Positions 8,913 to 21,268 of a stretch of DNA of 64,000 nucleotides are shown piece by piece. Within the stretch, counting starts at the first letter, position 1. Each line of letters opens with the position of its first letter. The DNA lies in the NCBI RefSeq assembly GCF_002196855.1, contig NZ_NIPW01000006.1, positions 124,001 through 188,000 of the forward strand, given 5' to 3'. The notes beneath the pieces are model-generated. The model was given only the letters and a program-made list of their open reading frames with translations. It was not told where the DNA came from and searched no databases. This DNA comes from Haematobacter genomosp. 1 (GTDB taxonomy: Bacteria; Pseudomonadota; Alphaproteobacteria; Rhodobacterales; Rhodobacteraceae). A program made the position numbers and the translations under genes.

Positions 8913-10426
8913 TGGCGTTCTCGCGCGGGCGCACACGATTTGAAACCAACGTCTGGCCGGGTTTCGTGGACGCGATGACCTCGCTCCTCATGGTCATCAT
9001 GTTCGTGCTGTCGATCTTCATGATCGTGATGTTCGTGTTGCAGGATCGGGTGAGCAGCCAGGATTCCGAGCTGGAGGCGCTGACGGGCGAAGTGGCCCAA
9101 CTGTCGCGCGCACTCAACATTTCCGAACGCCGGGGGCAGGTGCTTGAAGGCACACTGGCGGAGCGGCAGGGGGCACTGGACGCTGCGACTGGCCGTATCA
9201 CCGATTTCGAGGCGCAGGTCGCCGCGCTGATCGCAGCGCGGGATCGGGCGCAGACCTCGCTCGCAACGGCGGAGGGCGAGAAGCGGGAGCTTCTGTCCGC
9301 GCAGGAGGCGCTGAATCTCGCGCTCGCACAGGCCCGGCAGGAGGTCGATGCGGGGCAGGAGGCCGCCCGGCTGGCGGCTGCCCGGCGGGAGGCGCTGGAG
9401 GCGCTTGTTGCCGATCTTCGGGCAAAGGGAGAGGCGGATGCGGCCCGCCTGTCGGAGGCGGAGGTCCAGCGCCTGACGGAGTCGGAGGCCGCCGCGGCGC
9501 TTCGTGAGCGGTTGAAGAATGCCGACGCGGAACTGACGGCCATGACCCTCGCCCTGGAGGAGCAGCGCAAACGGGCAGAGGAAACGCTGACCCTGCTCGC
9601 CGCCGCGGAAGCCGCGCGCGACACGGCGAAGGCGGATGCGACGCGGGAACTCACCGAAGCCGAGCGGCGCGCGGGTCTGCTTGCCGCCGCCAATTCCGCG
9701 CTGGCAGGCCAGCAGGCACGGGGAGCCGAGGATGCCCGCCGGCTTGCCGCCCTGAATGAACAGGTGGCGGCGTTGCGCGCACAACTCGGCTCCTTGCAGG
9801 CCGTGCTCGATGCCTCCGGCGAGAAGACGCGTGAGGCGGATGTGCGTATCGAAACGCTTGGGGGTCAGCTCAACGTCGCGCTGGCGCAGGTCGCTGAAGA
9901 ACAGCGGCGGCGGGCGGAACTCGAAGCGGCGGAGCGGGCCCGGCTTGCGGCGGAAGCCGAACGGCTGGAACGCTACAGCTCGGAGTTCTTTGGCAAGCTG
10001 CGCGATGTTCTGCAGGGAAGGGATGGCGTGCGGATCGTGGGGGATCGCTTCGTCTTTTCTTCCGAAGTGCTGTTCCAGCCGGGTTCGGATACCCTTGCGC
10101 CCGAAGGACGCTCGCAGATCGCCGGGGTCGCCTCGATTCTGAAGGATATCTCGAATGAAATTCCGCCGGGCATCGACTGGATCCTTCGGGTGGATGGCCA
10201 TACCGACGATACGCCCCTGTCGGGGACGGGACAGTTTCGCGACAACTGGGAGCTGAGTCAGGCCCGAGCCCTGTCTGTCGTGCGCTACATGGTCAACGAT
10301 CTGGGATTCCCACCCGAACGTCTGGCCGCGACGGGATTTGGTGAATTTCGCCCCGTCGCGAGCGGCAACTCACCCGAAGCGCGGGCGCAGAACCGCCGAA
10401 TCGAGTTGAAACTGACCGAGCGTTGA
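8912..10426 (+). CDS. MotB/OmpA-like peptidoglycan-binding stator partner with long coiled coil
   Basis: A 504-residue protein with three parts. One membrane span near the N-terminus includes FVDAMTSLLMVIMFVLS, where the Asp matches the proton-carrying Asp of MotB/ExbD. A very long Ala/Glu/Arg-rich coiled coil runs from about 45 to 355. The C-terminal OmpA/MotB peptidoglycan-binding domain contains ILRVDGHTDDTPL, WELSQARALSVV and ATGFGEFRP, ending in NRRIELKL. ATG 8912 has a GGAGG five bases upstream; GTG 8909 is an alternative. With the preceding gene it should form an ion-driven complex reaching from the inner membrane to the cell wall. What it moves is unknown. Only the A/B pair resembles ZorA/ZorB; no ZorC, ZorD or ZorE is nearby. 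Confidence 0.8.
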   Translation: MAFSRGRTRFETNVWPGFVDAMTSLLMVIMFVLSIFMIVMFVLQDRVSSQDSELEALTGEVAQLSRALNISERRGQVLEGTLAERQGALDAATGRITDFEAQVAALIAARDRAQTSLATAEGEKRELLSAQEALNLALAQARQEVDAGQEAARLAAARREALEALVADLRAKGEADAARLSEAEVQRLTESEAAAALRERLKNADAELTAMTLALEEQRKRAEETLTLLAAAEAARDTAKADATRELTEAERRAGLLAAANSALAGQQARGAEDARRLAALNEQVAALRAQLGSLQAVLDASGEKTREADVRIETLGGQLNVALAQVAEEQRRRAELEAAERARLAAEAERLERYSSEFFGKLRDVLQGRDGVRIVGDRFVFSSEVLFQPGSDTLAPEGRSQIAGVASILKDISNEIPPGIDWILRVDGHTDDTPLSGTGQFRDNWELSQARALSVVRYMVNDLGFPPERLAATGFGEFRPVASGNSPEARAQNRRIELKLTER

Positions 10427-10565
10427 ACCCGTGGGGGTGATTTCGGGTGGGCCTGACGTTTGGAGGCGCGCGCCAGCAACAAGATAGCGCTTCTTTCACG
10501 AAAGTGCCGGTCGTGTAGGGTGTTGCGCTGCGGATCCTCACCAAGGGAGATTTAGACATCTCCAC
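10427..10565. other. Intergenic, nothing recognised apart from the adjoining repeat
   Basis: First part of the 340-base gap between two converging genes. No coding potential or clear RNA structure was seen here; the repeat element and the terminator listed next fill the rest of the gap. Confidence 0.5.
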
Positions 10566-10707
10566 GGACTGCTGAAAAGGCGTTCAGGTCTGCGTTGAGG
10601 CGGTGATCGTTCGCAATCCAAAGAAGAATTCAAACGGTTCTGATCATCCAGGAGCCGATTTCCCGATTTGCGGAACAGGACATTTCAGGGCTTTTTCAGC
10701 AGCCTGC
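10566..10707 (-). repeat. Dispersed intergenic element, copy A
   Basis: About 142 bp bounded by imperfect inverted ends, ACTGCTGAAAAGGC at the left and CTTTTTCAGCAGCC at the right. The interior matches copies C (52686) and D (60894): AGGTCTGC followed by ATCGTTCGCAA is shared with C, and the reverse complement GAAATCGGC plus GGATGATC is shared with D. It has no coding capacity. It looks like a MITE-like or structured intergenic repeat and lies between convergent genes. Confidence 0.7.
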
Positions 10708-10722
10708 CAAGCGCAGCAAAGA

Positions 10723-10752
10723 AAAGGCCCCGCTGCGCACAGCGGGGCCTTT
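10723..10752. terminator. Bidirectional intrinsic terminator
   Basis: A 12-bp perfect stem (AAAGGCCCCGCT / AGCGGGGCCTTT) closes a six-base loop just after the clpA stop on the minus strand. A- and T-rich ends on both sides suit either direction. Confidence 0.8.
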
Positions 10753-10766
10753 CATGAAGATCCGGC

Positions 10767-13115
10767 TTACTCTGCCGTCAGAAGCGGCGGCTTGTTGCCC
10801 GTGAGCCGGGGGCGCGACGGCTCCTCGATCTCCAGGGCGATGGTGTCGTCCTTGACCGCGATCTTGACCACGCCGCCCTTGGCGAGCCGACCAAAGAGCA
10901 ACTCCTCCGCCAACGGCTTCTTGATGTGCTCCTGGATCACCCGACCCAGGGGACGCGCGCCCATCTTGTCGTCGTAACCCTTCTCGGCCAGCCAGTCAGC
11001 GGCGGCTGGTGTCAGTTCGATATGCACCCCACGGTCCATCAACTGGGCTTCGAGTTGCAGAACGAACTTTTCAACGACTTGCAGGATCACCTCACGCGGC
11101 AGCGGTGCGAAGGAGATCACCGCATCCAGACGGTTGCGGAATTCCGGCGTGAAGGTCCGCTCGATGGCTGCCGTATCCTCACCTTCGCGACGGTCACGGT
11201 TGAAACCGATGGCCGCCTTCGCCTGTTCGGAGGCCCCGGCATTCGAGGTCATGATCAGGATCACGTTGCGGAAGTCCACCTGCCGGCCATTGTGGTCGGT
11301 GAGTTTGCCGTGATCCATCACCTGCAACAGGATGTTGTAGACATCCGGGTGCGCCTTCTCCATCTCGTCCAGCAGCAGCACGCAATGCGGATGCTGGTCC
11401 ACGCCGTCGGTCAGCATGCCGCCCTGATCGAAGCCGACATAGCCCGGAGGCGCGCCGATCAGCCGGGAAACCGCATGTTTCTCCATGTATTCCGACATGT
11501 CGAAGCGCAGCAGTTCCACGCCAAGCGTATTGGCGAGCTGTTTGGCGACCTCCGTCTTGCCGACGCCGGTCGGACCCGCGAAGAGGTAGTTGCCGATGGG
11601 CTTCTCCGGCTCCCGCAGGCCCGCGCGGGCCAGCTTGATCGCGGAGGAGAGCGCCTCGATCGCCTTGTCCTGACCGAAGACCACGCGCTTGAGGGTCTTT
11701 TCCAGGTCGCGCAGCACCTCTGCATCGTCCTTGGAGACGCTTTTCGGGGGGATCCGGGCGATCTTGGCCACGACGGCCTCGATTTCCTTGGCGTTGATCG
11801 TCTTGCGGCGGCGTGACTCGGGCAGCAGGTGCTGAGCGGCACCTGCCTCGTCGATCACGTCGATCGCCTTGTCGGGCAGTTTCCGGTCATGGATGTAGCG
11901 CGCGGACAGCTCCACGGCCGTCTTGATGGCATCCGCGGTATAGCGGATGTCGTGATGCTCCTCGAAATAGGGTTTCAGGCCCATCAGGATCTTGATCGTG
12001 TCGGGCACCGACGGTTCGTTCACGTCGATCTTCTGGAAACGCCGCGACAGCGCCCGGTCCTTCTCGAAATGCTGGCGGAACTCCTTGTAGGTGGTGGAGC
12101 CCATGCAGCGCAGCCGCCCCCCCTGAAGCGCGGGCTTCAGCAGGTTGGAGGCATCCATCGCGCCGCCGGAGGTGGCGCCCGCGCCGATCACCGTATGGAT
12201 TTCGTCGATGAACAGGATCGCGTCGGGGTGATCCTCCATCTCCTTGACCACAGCTTTCAGGCGCTCTTCGAAATCCCCCCGGTAGCGGGTTCCGGCGAGC
12301 AACGCGCCCATGTCGAGCGAGAAGATCGTGGCGGAGGCCAGAATGTCCGGCGTCTCCCCTTCGACGATCTTCCAGGCGAGTCCTTCGGCGATGGCGGTCT
12401 TGCCGACTCCGGGATCCCCCACGAGAAGCGGGTTGTTCTTGCGGCGGCGGCAGAGCACTTGGATGCAGCGCTCCACCTCCCCCTCCCGGCCGATCAGCGG
12501 ATCGACATCGCCCTTCCGCGCCTTGGCGTTCAGGTCAACACAATATTTCGCAAGCGCGGATTCGCGCGACTCACCCCCGGAATTCCCCGAGGTGGAACCG
12601 GATTGGGACGACGTGTTCTGTTCCTCCTCATGATCGCTGGTTCCGGTGATCGGGCGCGTCTCGCCGAAGGAGGGATCCTTGGCCACGCCATGGGCGATGA
12701 AATTGACCGCGTCGTAACGGGTCATGTCCTGCTCCTGCAGGAAGAAGGCCGCGTTCGATTCGCGTTCGGCAAAGATCGCGACAAGGACATTCGCCCCCGT
12801 CACCTCTGTCCGGCCGGAGGACTGGACATGGATCGCCGCACGCTGGATCACGCGCTGGAAGGCCGCGGTCGGCACCGCCTCCGAGCCTTCGATATCGGTC
12901 ACGAGGGTCGAAAGATCATCGTCGATGAAGTCGGTGAGCGTCCGGCGGAGTTCCTCAAGATCGACACTGCAGGCCCTCATCACCCGGGAGGCGTCGGGTT
13001 CGTCGATCAACGCCAGCAACAGGTGCTCCAGCGTTGCGAGTTCGTGGCGCCGCGCGTTGGCCAGCGCCAGCGCAGCATGGATTGCTTGCTCGAGGGTGGT
13101 CGAAAAAGAAGGCAC
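10767..13115 (-). CDS. clpA: ATP-dependent Clp protease ATP-binding subunit ClpA
   Basis: A hexameric AAA+ unfoldase that feeds substrates to ClpP. The 782-residue product has the Clp N-terminal repeat domain (about 1-145), AAA-1 with Walker A GDPGVGKTAI, AAA-2 with GPTGVGKTEV, and Walker B sites (AILFIDEIHT, VLLLDEMEKA). The middle domain is short, as in ClpA and unlike ClpB. I choose GTG 13115 because it has a GGAG about eight bases upstream and gives the usual family length. In-frame codons further upstream would add an atypical, Arg-rich N-terminus. No clpS gene is next to it, although that pairing is common. A hairpin terminator follows. Confidence 0.95.
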   Translation of the reverse strand: MPSFSTTLEQAIHAALALANARRHELATLEHLLLALIDEPDASRVMRACSVDLEELRRTLTDFIDDDLSTLVTDIEGSEAVPTAAFQRVIQRAAIHVQSSGRTEVTGANVLVAIFAERESNAAFFLQEQDMTRYDAVNFIAHGVAKDPSFGETRPITGTSDHEEEQNTSSQSGSTSGNSGGESRESALAKYCVDLNAKARKGDVDPLIGREGEVERCIQVLCRRRKNNPLLVGDPGVGKTAIAEGLAWKIVEGETPDILASATIFSLDMGALLAGTRYRGDFEERLKAVVKEMEDHPDAILFIDEIHTVIGAGATSGGAMDASNLLKPALQGGRLRCMGSTTYKEFRQHFEKDRALSRRFQKIDVNEPSVPDTIKILMGLKPYFEEHHDIRYTADAIKTAVELSARYIHDRKLPDKAIDVIDEAGAAQHLLPESRRRKTINAKEIEAVVAKIARIPPKSVSKDDAEVLRDLEKTLKRVVFGQDKAIEALSSAIKLARAGLREPEKPIGNYLFAGPTGVGKTEVAKQLANTLGVELLRFDMSEYMEKHAVSRLIGAPPGYVGFDQGGMLTDGVDQHPHCVLLLDEMEKAHPDVYNILLQVMDHGKLTDHNGRQVDFRNVILIMTSNAGASEQAKAAIGFNRDRREGEDTAAIERTFTPEFRNRLDAVISFAPLPREVILQVVEKFVLQLEAQLMDRGVHIELTPAAADWLAEKGYDDKMGARPLGRVIQEHIKKPLAEELLFGRLAKGGVVKIAVKDDTIALEIEEPSRPRLTGNKPPLLTAE

Positions 13116-13317
13116 GGGCCGTGCTCCTGTCCTTGAGGGTCGGAGGTGGGGCGGACCCCGCTCCAACCGTGTCCCCATATCCTTAAAGTTCGGTGTTCGA
13201 GGCCGCGCTTCAAGTTTTTTCTGTGAGATTCCGCCCGATCCGCGCGCAGTTGCGACAAATGTGATCGGAAAGGCTCCTCCCATGTCCCGACCGGATGACC
13301 GGTCGTCCCGGAATCGC

Positions 13318-14088
13318 TCAGAATGCGTCCTTTCTGCGCCGGATTTCGGCAAAAACTTCCGCATCTTCTGCATCGCTCCCGAACCCGAGCTGGCGTCTGA
13401 TGCCGGCCTCGCCGGGCCGCAGGAAAGGATTGGTCGCGAGTTCTTCCGAGAGCGTCGAGGGTACGGTCGGTTGCATTCGCGCACGCAGAGCCGCCACCTC
13501 GGTCTGTCGCGATCTAAGCATTCCGTTCTCAGGTTCAATGGTTAGCGCAAACGCGATGTTGCCCGTCGTGTATTCGTGGCCGGAATAGACGCGCGTTTCG
13601 GGCGGCAATGAGATGAGCTTCGTCAGGCTTTCCCACATCATAGCAGGCGCTCCCTCGAAAAGCCGCCCGCAGCCGCAGGCCATGAGGCTGTCTGCGGAAA
13701 AGAGCGCCCCTGTCTGCGGGAAATGGAAGGCGACATGTCCCACGGTATGGCCGGAGACATCGATCACCCGGCCGTCCTCCCCGCCGACCCGGACCGTGTC
13801 GCCCTCCGTCACCGCAGTGTCGAGCGCGGGGAGCCGGTGTCGGTCGGCGGCGGCGCCAATCACGCGGGCCTTCGTGGCGGCCCGAAGCTCATCGACCCCC
13901 TGAACGTGATCGGGATGGTGGTGGGTGAGGAGGATCGTGCCCAGCCGCCAATCCCGCTCCTCAAGGGCGCGGAGAATCGGCGCGGCCTCCGGCACATCCA
14001 CCACGGCAGTGTCGCCGGTCGCGGTGTCGTGCAGCAGGTAGGCGTAATTGTCGCTCAGGCAGGGGATGGTGACGATGTCGAGGGTCAT
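13318..14088 (-). CDS. gloB: Hydroxyacylglutathione hydrolase (glyoxalase II)
   Basis: Hydrolyses S-lactoylglutathione to lactate and glutathione, the second step of methylglyoxal detoxification in the cytoplasm. The 256-residue protein is a metallo-beta-lactamase fold with the metal motif THHHPDH, then [17 protein letters not shown] and SGHEYTTGN, all glyoxalase II hallmarks. Its C-terminal helical domain ends in ...EIRRRKDAF. The start at 14088 has AAGGAAA upstream. It is divergent from the methyltransferase gene and points the same way as clpA, about 200 bases upstream of it. Confidence 0.95.
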   Translation of the reverse strand: MTLDIVTIPCLSDNYAYLLHDTATGDTAVVDVPEAAPILRALEERDWRLGTILLTHHHPDHVQGVDELRAATKARVIGAAADRHRLPALDTAVTEGDTVRVGGEDGRVIDVSGHTVGHVAFHFPQTGALFSADSLMACGCGRLFEGAPAMMWESLTKLISLPPETRVYSGHEYTTGNIAFALTIEPENGMLRSRQTEVAALRARMQPTVPSTLSEELATNPFLRPGEAGIRRQLGFGSDAEDAEVFAEIRRRKDAF

Positions 14089-14155
14089 GGTGTTTCCTTG
14101 CGGCTCGGCTATCTTGCGGGTCATGGCCAAGCTAATCGCTGATACCGCGGAGACA

Positions 14156-14914
14156 ATGCACCTGGACGCGCTGGAACTGCGTAATTTCTATTACCGCACC
14201 GGCCTCGGCCGGGTTGCGCAGCGGAGCCTGCGGCAGAGCTTCCTTGAGCTCTGGCCGGAGGCTCAGGGCCAGACGGTGGTGGGATTCGGCTTTCCCGCGC
14301 CGCTTCTGCGACCCTACATGGGCAAGGCGCGTCGGATTGTCGCACTGATGCCGGGTCAGCAGGGCGTGATGTCCTGGCCGCGGGGGGAGGCGAACGTCTC
14401 CGTGCTTTGCGAGGAGACGCAGTGGCCACTCCCCACCGGCATCGCGGACAAGCTCTTCCTGCTCCATGGGCTGGAGACGACGGACTACCCGTCCGAGCTT
14501 CTGGAGGAGTGCTGGCGGGTGCTGGGGGCGGGGGGGCGTGCGATCTTCGTCGTGCCCAACCGGTCCGGCATGTGGTCCCGGACGGATTCGACGCCCTTCG
14601 GTTTCGGCCGTCCCTATTCGCTCCGCCAGCTGGAGTCGCAGCTCAAGCGCCACGCTTTCACCCCCGAACGCTACGTCACCTCGCTTTACACCCCGCCATC
14701 TCCCCGGCGATTCTGGTTGCGCACCTCAGACTTCTGGGAGGGGACGGGGCGGCGGCTTTCGTCCGTCTTTTCGGGCGGCGTACATATCGTGGAGGCGTCG
14801 AAGCAGGTTTATGCCCCCACCCGTCCGGGCCTGAGGCAGATGGTCCGCCGGCCGCTCCGCGTGCTGGAGGGGGCAACCCAGCCCGGTCCCGTCGCAGGCG
14901 CGGAGCCCGCTTAA
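14156..14914 (+). CDS. Class I SAM-dependent methyltransferase
   Basis: A 252-residue protein of the SAM-dependent methyltransferase superfamily, substrate unknown. [11 protein letters not shown] stands where the glycine-rich motif I normally lies, in a shortened form. [21 protein letters not shown] matches the motif around strand 5 of Methyltransf_11-type enzymes. The last 40 residues are basic and poorly ordered. ATG 14156 has GGAG four bases upstream, and a start there gives the [14 protein letters not shown]-terminus; ATG 14123 is an alternative. It is conserved in position beside gloB in related bacteria as far as I recall. Confidence 0.8.
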   Translation: MHLDALELRNFYYRTGLGRVAQRSLRQSFLELWPEAQGQTVVGFGFPAPLLRPYMGKARRIVALMPGQQGVMSWPRGEANVSVLCEETQWPLPTGIADKLFLLHGLETTDYPSELLEECWRVLGAGGRAIFVVPNRSGMWSRTDSTPFGFGRPYSLRQLESQLKRHAFTPERYVTSLYTPPSPRRFWLRTSDFWEGTGRRLSSVFSGGVHIVEASKQVYAPTRPGLRQMVRRPLRVLEGATQPGPVAGAEPA

Positions 14915-14919
14915 GTCAC

Positions 14920-14944
14920 AGGTTGCACAGAGCTGTGGCAACCT
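14920..14944 (+). terminator. Hairpin after the methyltransferase gene
   Basis: AGGTTGCACAG pairs with CTGTGGCAACCT (one bulged G) across a two-base loop, six bases after the stop codon. There is no T-run, so termination strength is uncertain. Confidence 0.5.
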
Positions 14945-15145
14945 TGCCAGATGTTGGCGCTAAAGGCCCGAAATAAGCCTTTTGTGGGTGTCTCCTTCGG
15001 CCCAACACGGTTGCGAGCGCGGAAGGGGTCTGCTACACGCAACCCCGGATTTGGGCCGCGCCGTGCGTGCGCCTTGGACGGCCCCGGACCCGCGTGCTTT
15101 TCCCGCACTGCGCCGGTGAGGGGTCACAGCATCGGAAGGGTGGAC

Positions 15146-15708
15146 GTGGCCGAACCTGCTTCGATTTCATACGGTATCGCCGCGCGTTATGCGACGGCCG
15201 TCTTCGAACTGGCACAAGAGCAGAACGCGCTTGATGCGTTGGAGGCCGATATCGGCACTCTCGACGCGATTCTTAAGGAAAGCGCCGATTTCCGAACCAT
15301 GATTACCTCGCCCCTCTACTCGCGCGACGCGGAGAAGAATGCGGTGATGGCCGTCGCGGGCAAGGCCGGTCTCACGGATGTGATGTCGCGCACGTTGGGC
15401 CTCATGGCGGATCATCGGCGGCTGTTCACGCTCCCCCAGTTCGTGACCGAGCTTCGGGACATGATCAAGCGCGCCAAGAACGAGGTGACTGCTGAGGTGA
15501 TTTCCGCCCAGCCGCTCACCGAGGATCAGGTGCAACGTCTCGAAACCGTGCTCACCGCCAAGGCGGACGGGCGCAAGGTTCTGATCAATACGACCGTGGA
15601 TGACACGCTCATCGGTGGTCTTGTCGTCAAGCTGGGCTCGAAGATGATCGACACCTCGGTCCGCTCGAAGCTCTCGGCACTCCAGAATGCAATGAAAGAG
15701 GTCGGATA

Positions 15709-15709
<1 letters not shown>
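15146..15709 (+). CDS. atpH: F1Fo ATP synthase subunit delta
   Basis: Delta links the F1 head to the peripheral stalk. The 187-residue product shows the alpha-proteobacterial N-terminus [20 protein letters not shown] and the OSCP/delta C-terminal signature ([20 protein letters not shown]). I choose GTG 15146 because GGAAGGG lies five bases upstream; GTG 15140 is a close alternative. Upstream extension gives an unrelated Arg-rich sequence. The stop overlaps the atpA start (TAATG). This opens the F1 operon atpHAGDC; the Fo genes (atpB, E, F, I) are not in the window, the usual split arrangement in Alphaproteobacteria. Confidence 0.95.
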
Positions 15710-17247
<1,538 letters not shown>

Positions 17248-17271
17248 GGGCGGGGGAGCAGGGACGGATAG

Positions 17272-18147
17272 ATGCCGAGCCTAAAGGACCTCAAGAACCG
17301 GATCAGCAGCGTCAAGTCGACGCGCAAGATCACCAAGGCCATGCAGATGGTCGCGGCGGCGAAACTGCGCCGCGCCCAGGAAGCCGCCGAAGCCGCCCGC
17401 CCCTATGCGGAGCGGATGAACTCGGTCATCGCGGGCCTCGCCGGGTCGGTCGCGGGCTCGCCTGGCGCGCCGCGGCTGCTCGCCGGAACGGGGCAGGACA
17501 AGGTCCACCTCCTGGTCGTCATGACCTCGGAGCGTGGCCTTGCCGGTGCCTTCAACTCCTCCATCGTCCGGTTGGCGCGGCTCCGTGCCGACACGCTGAT
17601 CGGGCAGGGCAAGACAGTGAAGATCCTGACCGTGGGCAAGAAGGGGCGCGAACAGCTCCGCCGCGACTACGGGCAGTATCTCGTCGGGCATGTCGATATG
17701 TCGGAGGTGAAGAAACTCGGCTACGTCAACGCCCACGACATCGCGCGTCAGGTCATGACGCGGTTCCAGAACGGCGAATTCGACGTGGCGACGATCTTCT
17801 ACAACCGTTTCCAGTCGGTCATCAGCCAGGTGCCGACGGCGAAGCAGATCATCCCCGCCTCGTTCGAGGAAACGCCCGCCACATCCGCCTCGTCGCTCTA
17901 TGAGTATGAGCCGTCCGAGGAAGGTATCCTGACCGATCTGCTGCCGCGTTCCATCGCGACCCAGATCTTCACGGCGCTGCTTGAGAACGCAGCCTCGGAG
18001 CAGGGTGCGCGGATGAGCGCGATGGACAACGCGACCCGCAACGCGGGGGACATGATCAACAAGCTCACGATCCAGTACAACCGCTCCCGGCAGGCTGCGA
18101 TCACCAAAGAGCTTATCGAAATCATCTCGGGCGCCGAAGCGCTCTAA
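17272..18147 (+). CDS. atpG: F1Fo ATP synthase subunit gamma
   Basis: The central rotor shaft of F1. The 291-residue protein has long N- and C-terminal helices that form the coiled coil. The N-terminus [20 protein letters not shown] and the C-terminal signature [10 protein letters not shown]...[13 protein letters not shown] are diagnostic. It lies between atpA and atpD in the F1 operon. Confidence 0.98.
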   Translation: MPSLKDLKNRISSVKSTRKITKAMQMVAAAKLRRAQEAAEAARPYAERMNSVIAGLAGSVAGSPGAPRLLAGTGQDKVHLLVVMTSERGLAGAFNSSIVRLARLRADTLIGQGKTVKILTVGKKGREQLRRDYGQYLVGHVDMSEVKKLGYVNAHDIARQVMTRFQNGEFDVATIFYNRFQSVISQVPTAKQIIPASFEETPATSASSLYEYEPSEEGILTDLLPRSIATQIFTALLENAASEQGARMSAMDNATRNAGDMINKLTIQYNRSRQAAITKELIEIISGAEAL

Positions 18148-18159
18148 CGACCGGAGTAA

Positions 18160-19581
<1,422 letters not shown>

Positions 19582-19591
19582 GGGAGCTGAC

Positions 19592-19990
19592 ATGGCCGAT
19601 ACGATGCAGTTCGACCTCGTGGCGCCGGAGCGGATGCTGACATCCGTTGCCGCCACGGCGGTCACCATCCCCGGATCGGAGGGAGAGCTTACGGCCATGC
19701 CGGGGCACGCCCCCCTGATCCTCACGCTTCGTCCCGGCATCGTCCGGGTCGAAGGTCCGAAAGGCGCGGCGAGTTTCGTCGTTACTGGGGGCTTTGCCGA
19801 GATCAACGCGGGCGCGGTTTCTGTGCTGGCGGAGAAGGCGATCCCGATTACGGAGGTGACCTCCAGCGTGATCGACCAACTGGTGCTCGAGGCTGAGAGC
19901 CTTGCCGACAGCGCGCCGCCCGAGGAAAAGGCGAATACGGAAAAGCTGGTCGCCGATACCAAGGCGCTGAAGGATCTGATCCGCCACTGA
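19592..19990 (+). CDS. atpC: F1Fo ATP synthase subunit epsilon
   Basis: Epsilon couples the rotor to the c-ring and damps ATP hydrolysis. The 132-residue product shows the N-terminal beta-sandwich (MQFDLVAPERMLTSVAA, MPGHAPLILTLRPG) and a short helical C-terminus. It ends the operon; an intrinsic terminator begins 24 bases after its stop. Confidence 0.96.
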   Translation: MADTMQFDLVAPERMLTSVAATAVTIPGSEGELTAMPGHAPLILTLRPGIVRVEGPKGAASFVVTGGFAEINAGAVSVLAEKAIPITEVTSSVIDQLVLEAESLADSAPPEEKANTEKLVADTKALKDLIRH

Positions 19991-20013
19991 GCGGCGGCTC
20001 CATGAGATGCGGG

Positions 20014-20040
20014 AAAGCCGGCAGCGATGCCGGCTTTTTT
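20014..20040 (+). terminator. Intrinsic terminator of the atp operon
   Basis: A nine-bp perfect stem AAAGCCGGC / GCCGGCTTT with a six-base loop is followed by further T residues. Confidence 0.85.
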
Positions 20041-20050
20041 CATGCGCCAG

Positions 20051-20106
20051 CCTTCGCCGGCATGAAAGCCCTTCGCCGGTATAAAAACCTTTCACCGGCA
20101 TGAAAA
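20051..20106. repeat. Three tandem degenerate 18-19 bp repeats
   Basis: CCTTCGCCGGCATGAAAG, CCTTCGCCGGTATAAAAA and CCTTTCACCGGCATGAAAAA follow each other directly in the gap between the atp terminator and the prs stop. They do not code. Confidence 0.7.
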
Positions 20107-20153
20107 AGACCGCGCCGAAGCGAGGTCCGATCCCTCTCCCGAAGGCCGCGCCG

Positions 20154-21170
20154 TCAGCGCGGATACATGCCCTCATAGATCGGCACCAGCGTATTGGTGT
20201 CGAACAGCGAGGACACCGATGTCCCGTTCCAGATGTTCAGGATCGCCTGCGCGAACATCGGCGCGGTGGGCACGATGCGGATATTATGCGCCGCTTTCAC
20301 CGCCGCCGTCGGCTCGATGGAATCGGTGATGACGAGGTTCTTCATGGCGGAATTGGTGATCCGTTCCACCGCGGGGCCGGACAGCACCCCGTGGCTGATA
20401 TAGGCGTGGACCTCCTTCGCGCCATTCTCCAGAAGCAGGTCAGCCGCCTTCACCAGCGTTCCGGCCGTGTCACAGATATCGTCGATGATAAGGCAGATCT
20501 GGTCCTCCACCTCACCGATGATGGTCATTTCGGCGACCTCACCCGGCTTGGTGCGCCGCTTGTCCACGATGGCGAGGTTGGCGCCGATCCGCTGGGCGAG
20601 CTCCCTCGCGCGGCCCACGCCGCCGACATCGGGCGAAACCACGGTGATCTCGTTCATCCGGCCGCGGAAATTGTGCTCCACATCCAGAGCAAACACCGGG
20701 GCGGCATAGAGGTTGTCCACCGGGATGTCGAAAAAGCCCTGAATTTGGGCCGCATGCAGGTCGAGCGTGAGGATGCGCTCGATCCCGGCCTCGGTCAGCA
20801 GGTTGGCGACCAGCTTCGCGGAAATCGGCGTGCGCGCCTTGGTGCGGCGATCCTGTCGGGCATAGCCGAAATAGGGGACCACGGCGGTGATCCGTCCGGC
20901 GGAGGAGCGGCGGAGCGCATCGGTGATGATGAGCAGCTCCATCAGGTTGTCGTTCGCCGGGTTGGAGGTCGGCTGGATGATGAACATGTCCTCGCCACGG
21001 ACGTTCTCATAGACTTCGACGAAGATTTCCTGATCGTTGAAGCGCTCCACCCGCGCATCGACGAGCCCGACGGTCATGCCGCGGTGCATCGACATGCGAC
21101 GTGCGATGGAGGAGGCGAGCGAGCGGTTGGCGTTGCCGGAGATCAGTTTCGGCTCATTCATGGCAGCCAT
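20154..21170 (-). CDS. prs: Ribose-phosphate pyrophosphokinase
   Basis: Makes PRPP from ribose 5-phosphate and ATP for purine, pyrimidine, His and Trp synthesis. The 338-residue product has [13 protein letters not shown], the [18 protein letters not shown] divalent-metal region, the flexible loop VDKRRTKPG and the PRPP-binding loop [13 protein letters not shown] choose ATG 21170, which has AAGGA eight bases upstream; ATG 21161 would drop three residues. It converges on atpC and is divergent from the isomerase gene. Confidence 0.97.
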   Translation of the reverse strand: MAAMNEPKLISGNANRSLASSIARRMSMHRGMTVGLVDARVERFNDQEIFVEVYENVRGEDMFIIQPTSNPANDNLMELLIITDALRRSSAGRITAVVPYFGYARQDRRTKARTPISAKLVANLLTEAGIERILTLDLHAAQIQGFFDIPVDNLYAAPVFALDVEHNFRGRMNEITVVSPDVGGVGRARELAQRIGANLAIVDKRRTKPGEVAEMTIIGEVEDQICLIIDDICDTAGTLVKAADLLLENGAKEVHAYISHGVLSGPAVERITNSAMKNLVITDSIEPTAAVKAAHNIRIVPTAPMFAQAILNIWNGTSVSSLFDTNTLVPIYEGMYPR

Positions 21171-21268
21171 GACGGGATCCTTGCTACAATCGGCGGGAGG
21201 CCGGATTCGCGATATTGACACCGCTTATCACCGGGCTACGCTCGCGCCAACACGCGGGGGGACGGTTC

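Noticed and set aside
7734-10426. Zorya-type defence system
   Set aside because: Only a ZorA/ZorB-like pair is present. ZorC, ZorD or ZorE are missing and the neighbours are housekeeping genes.
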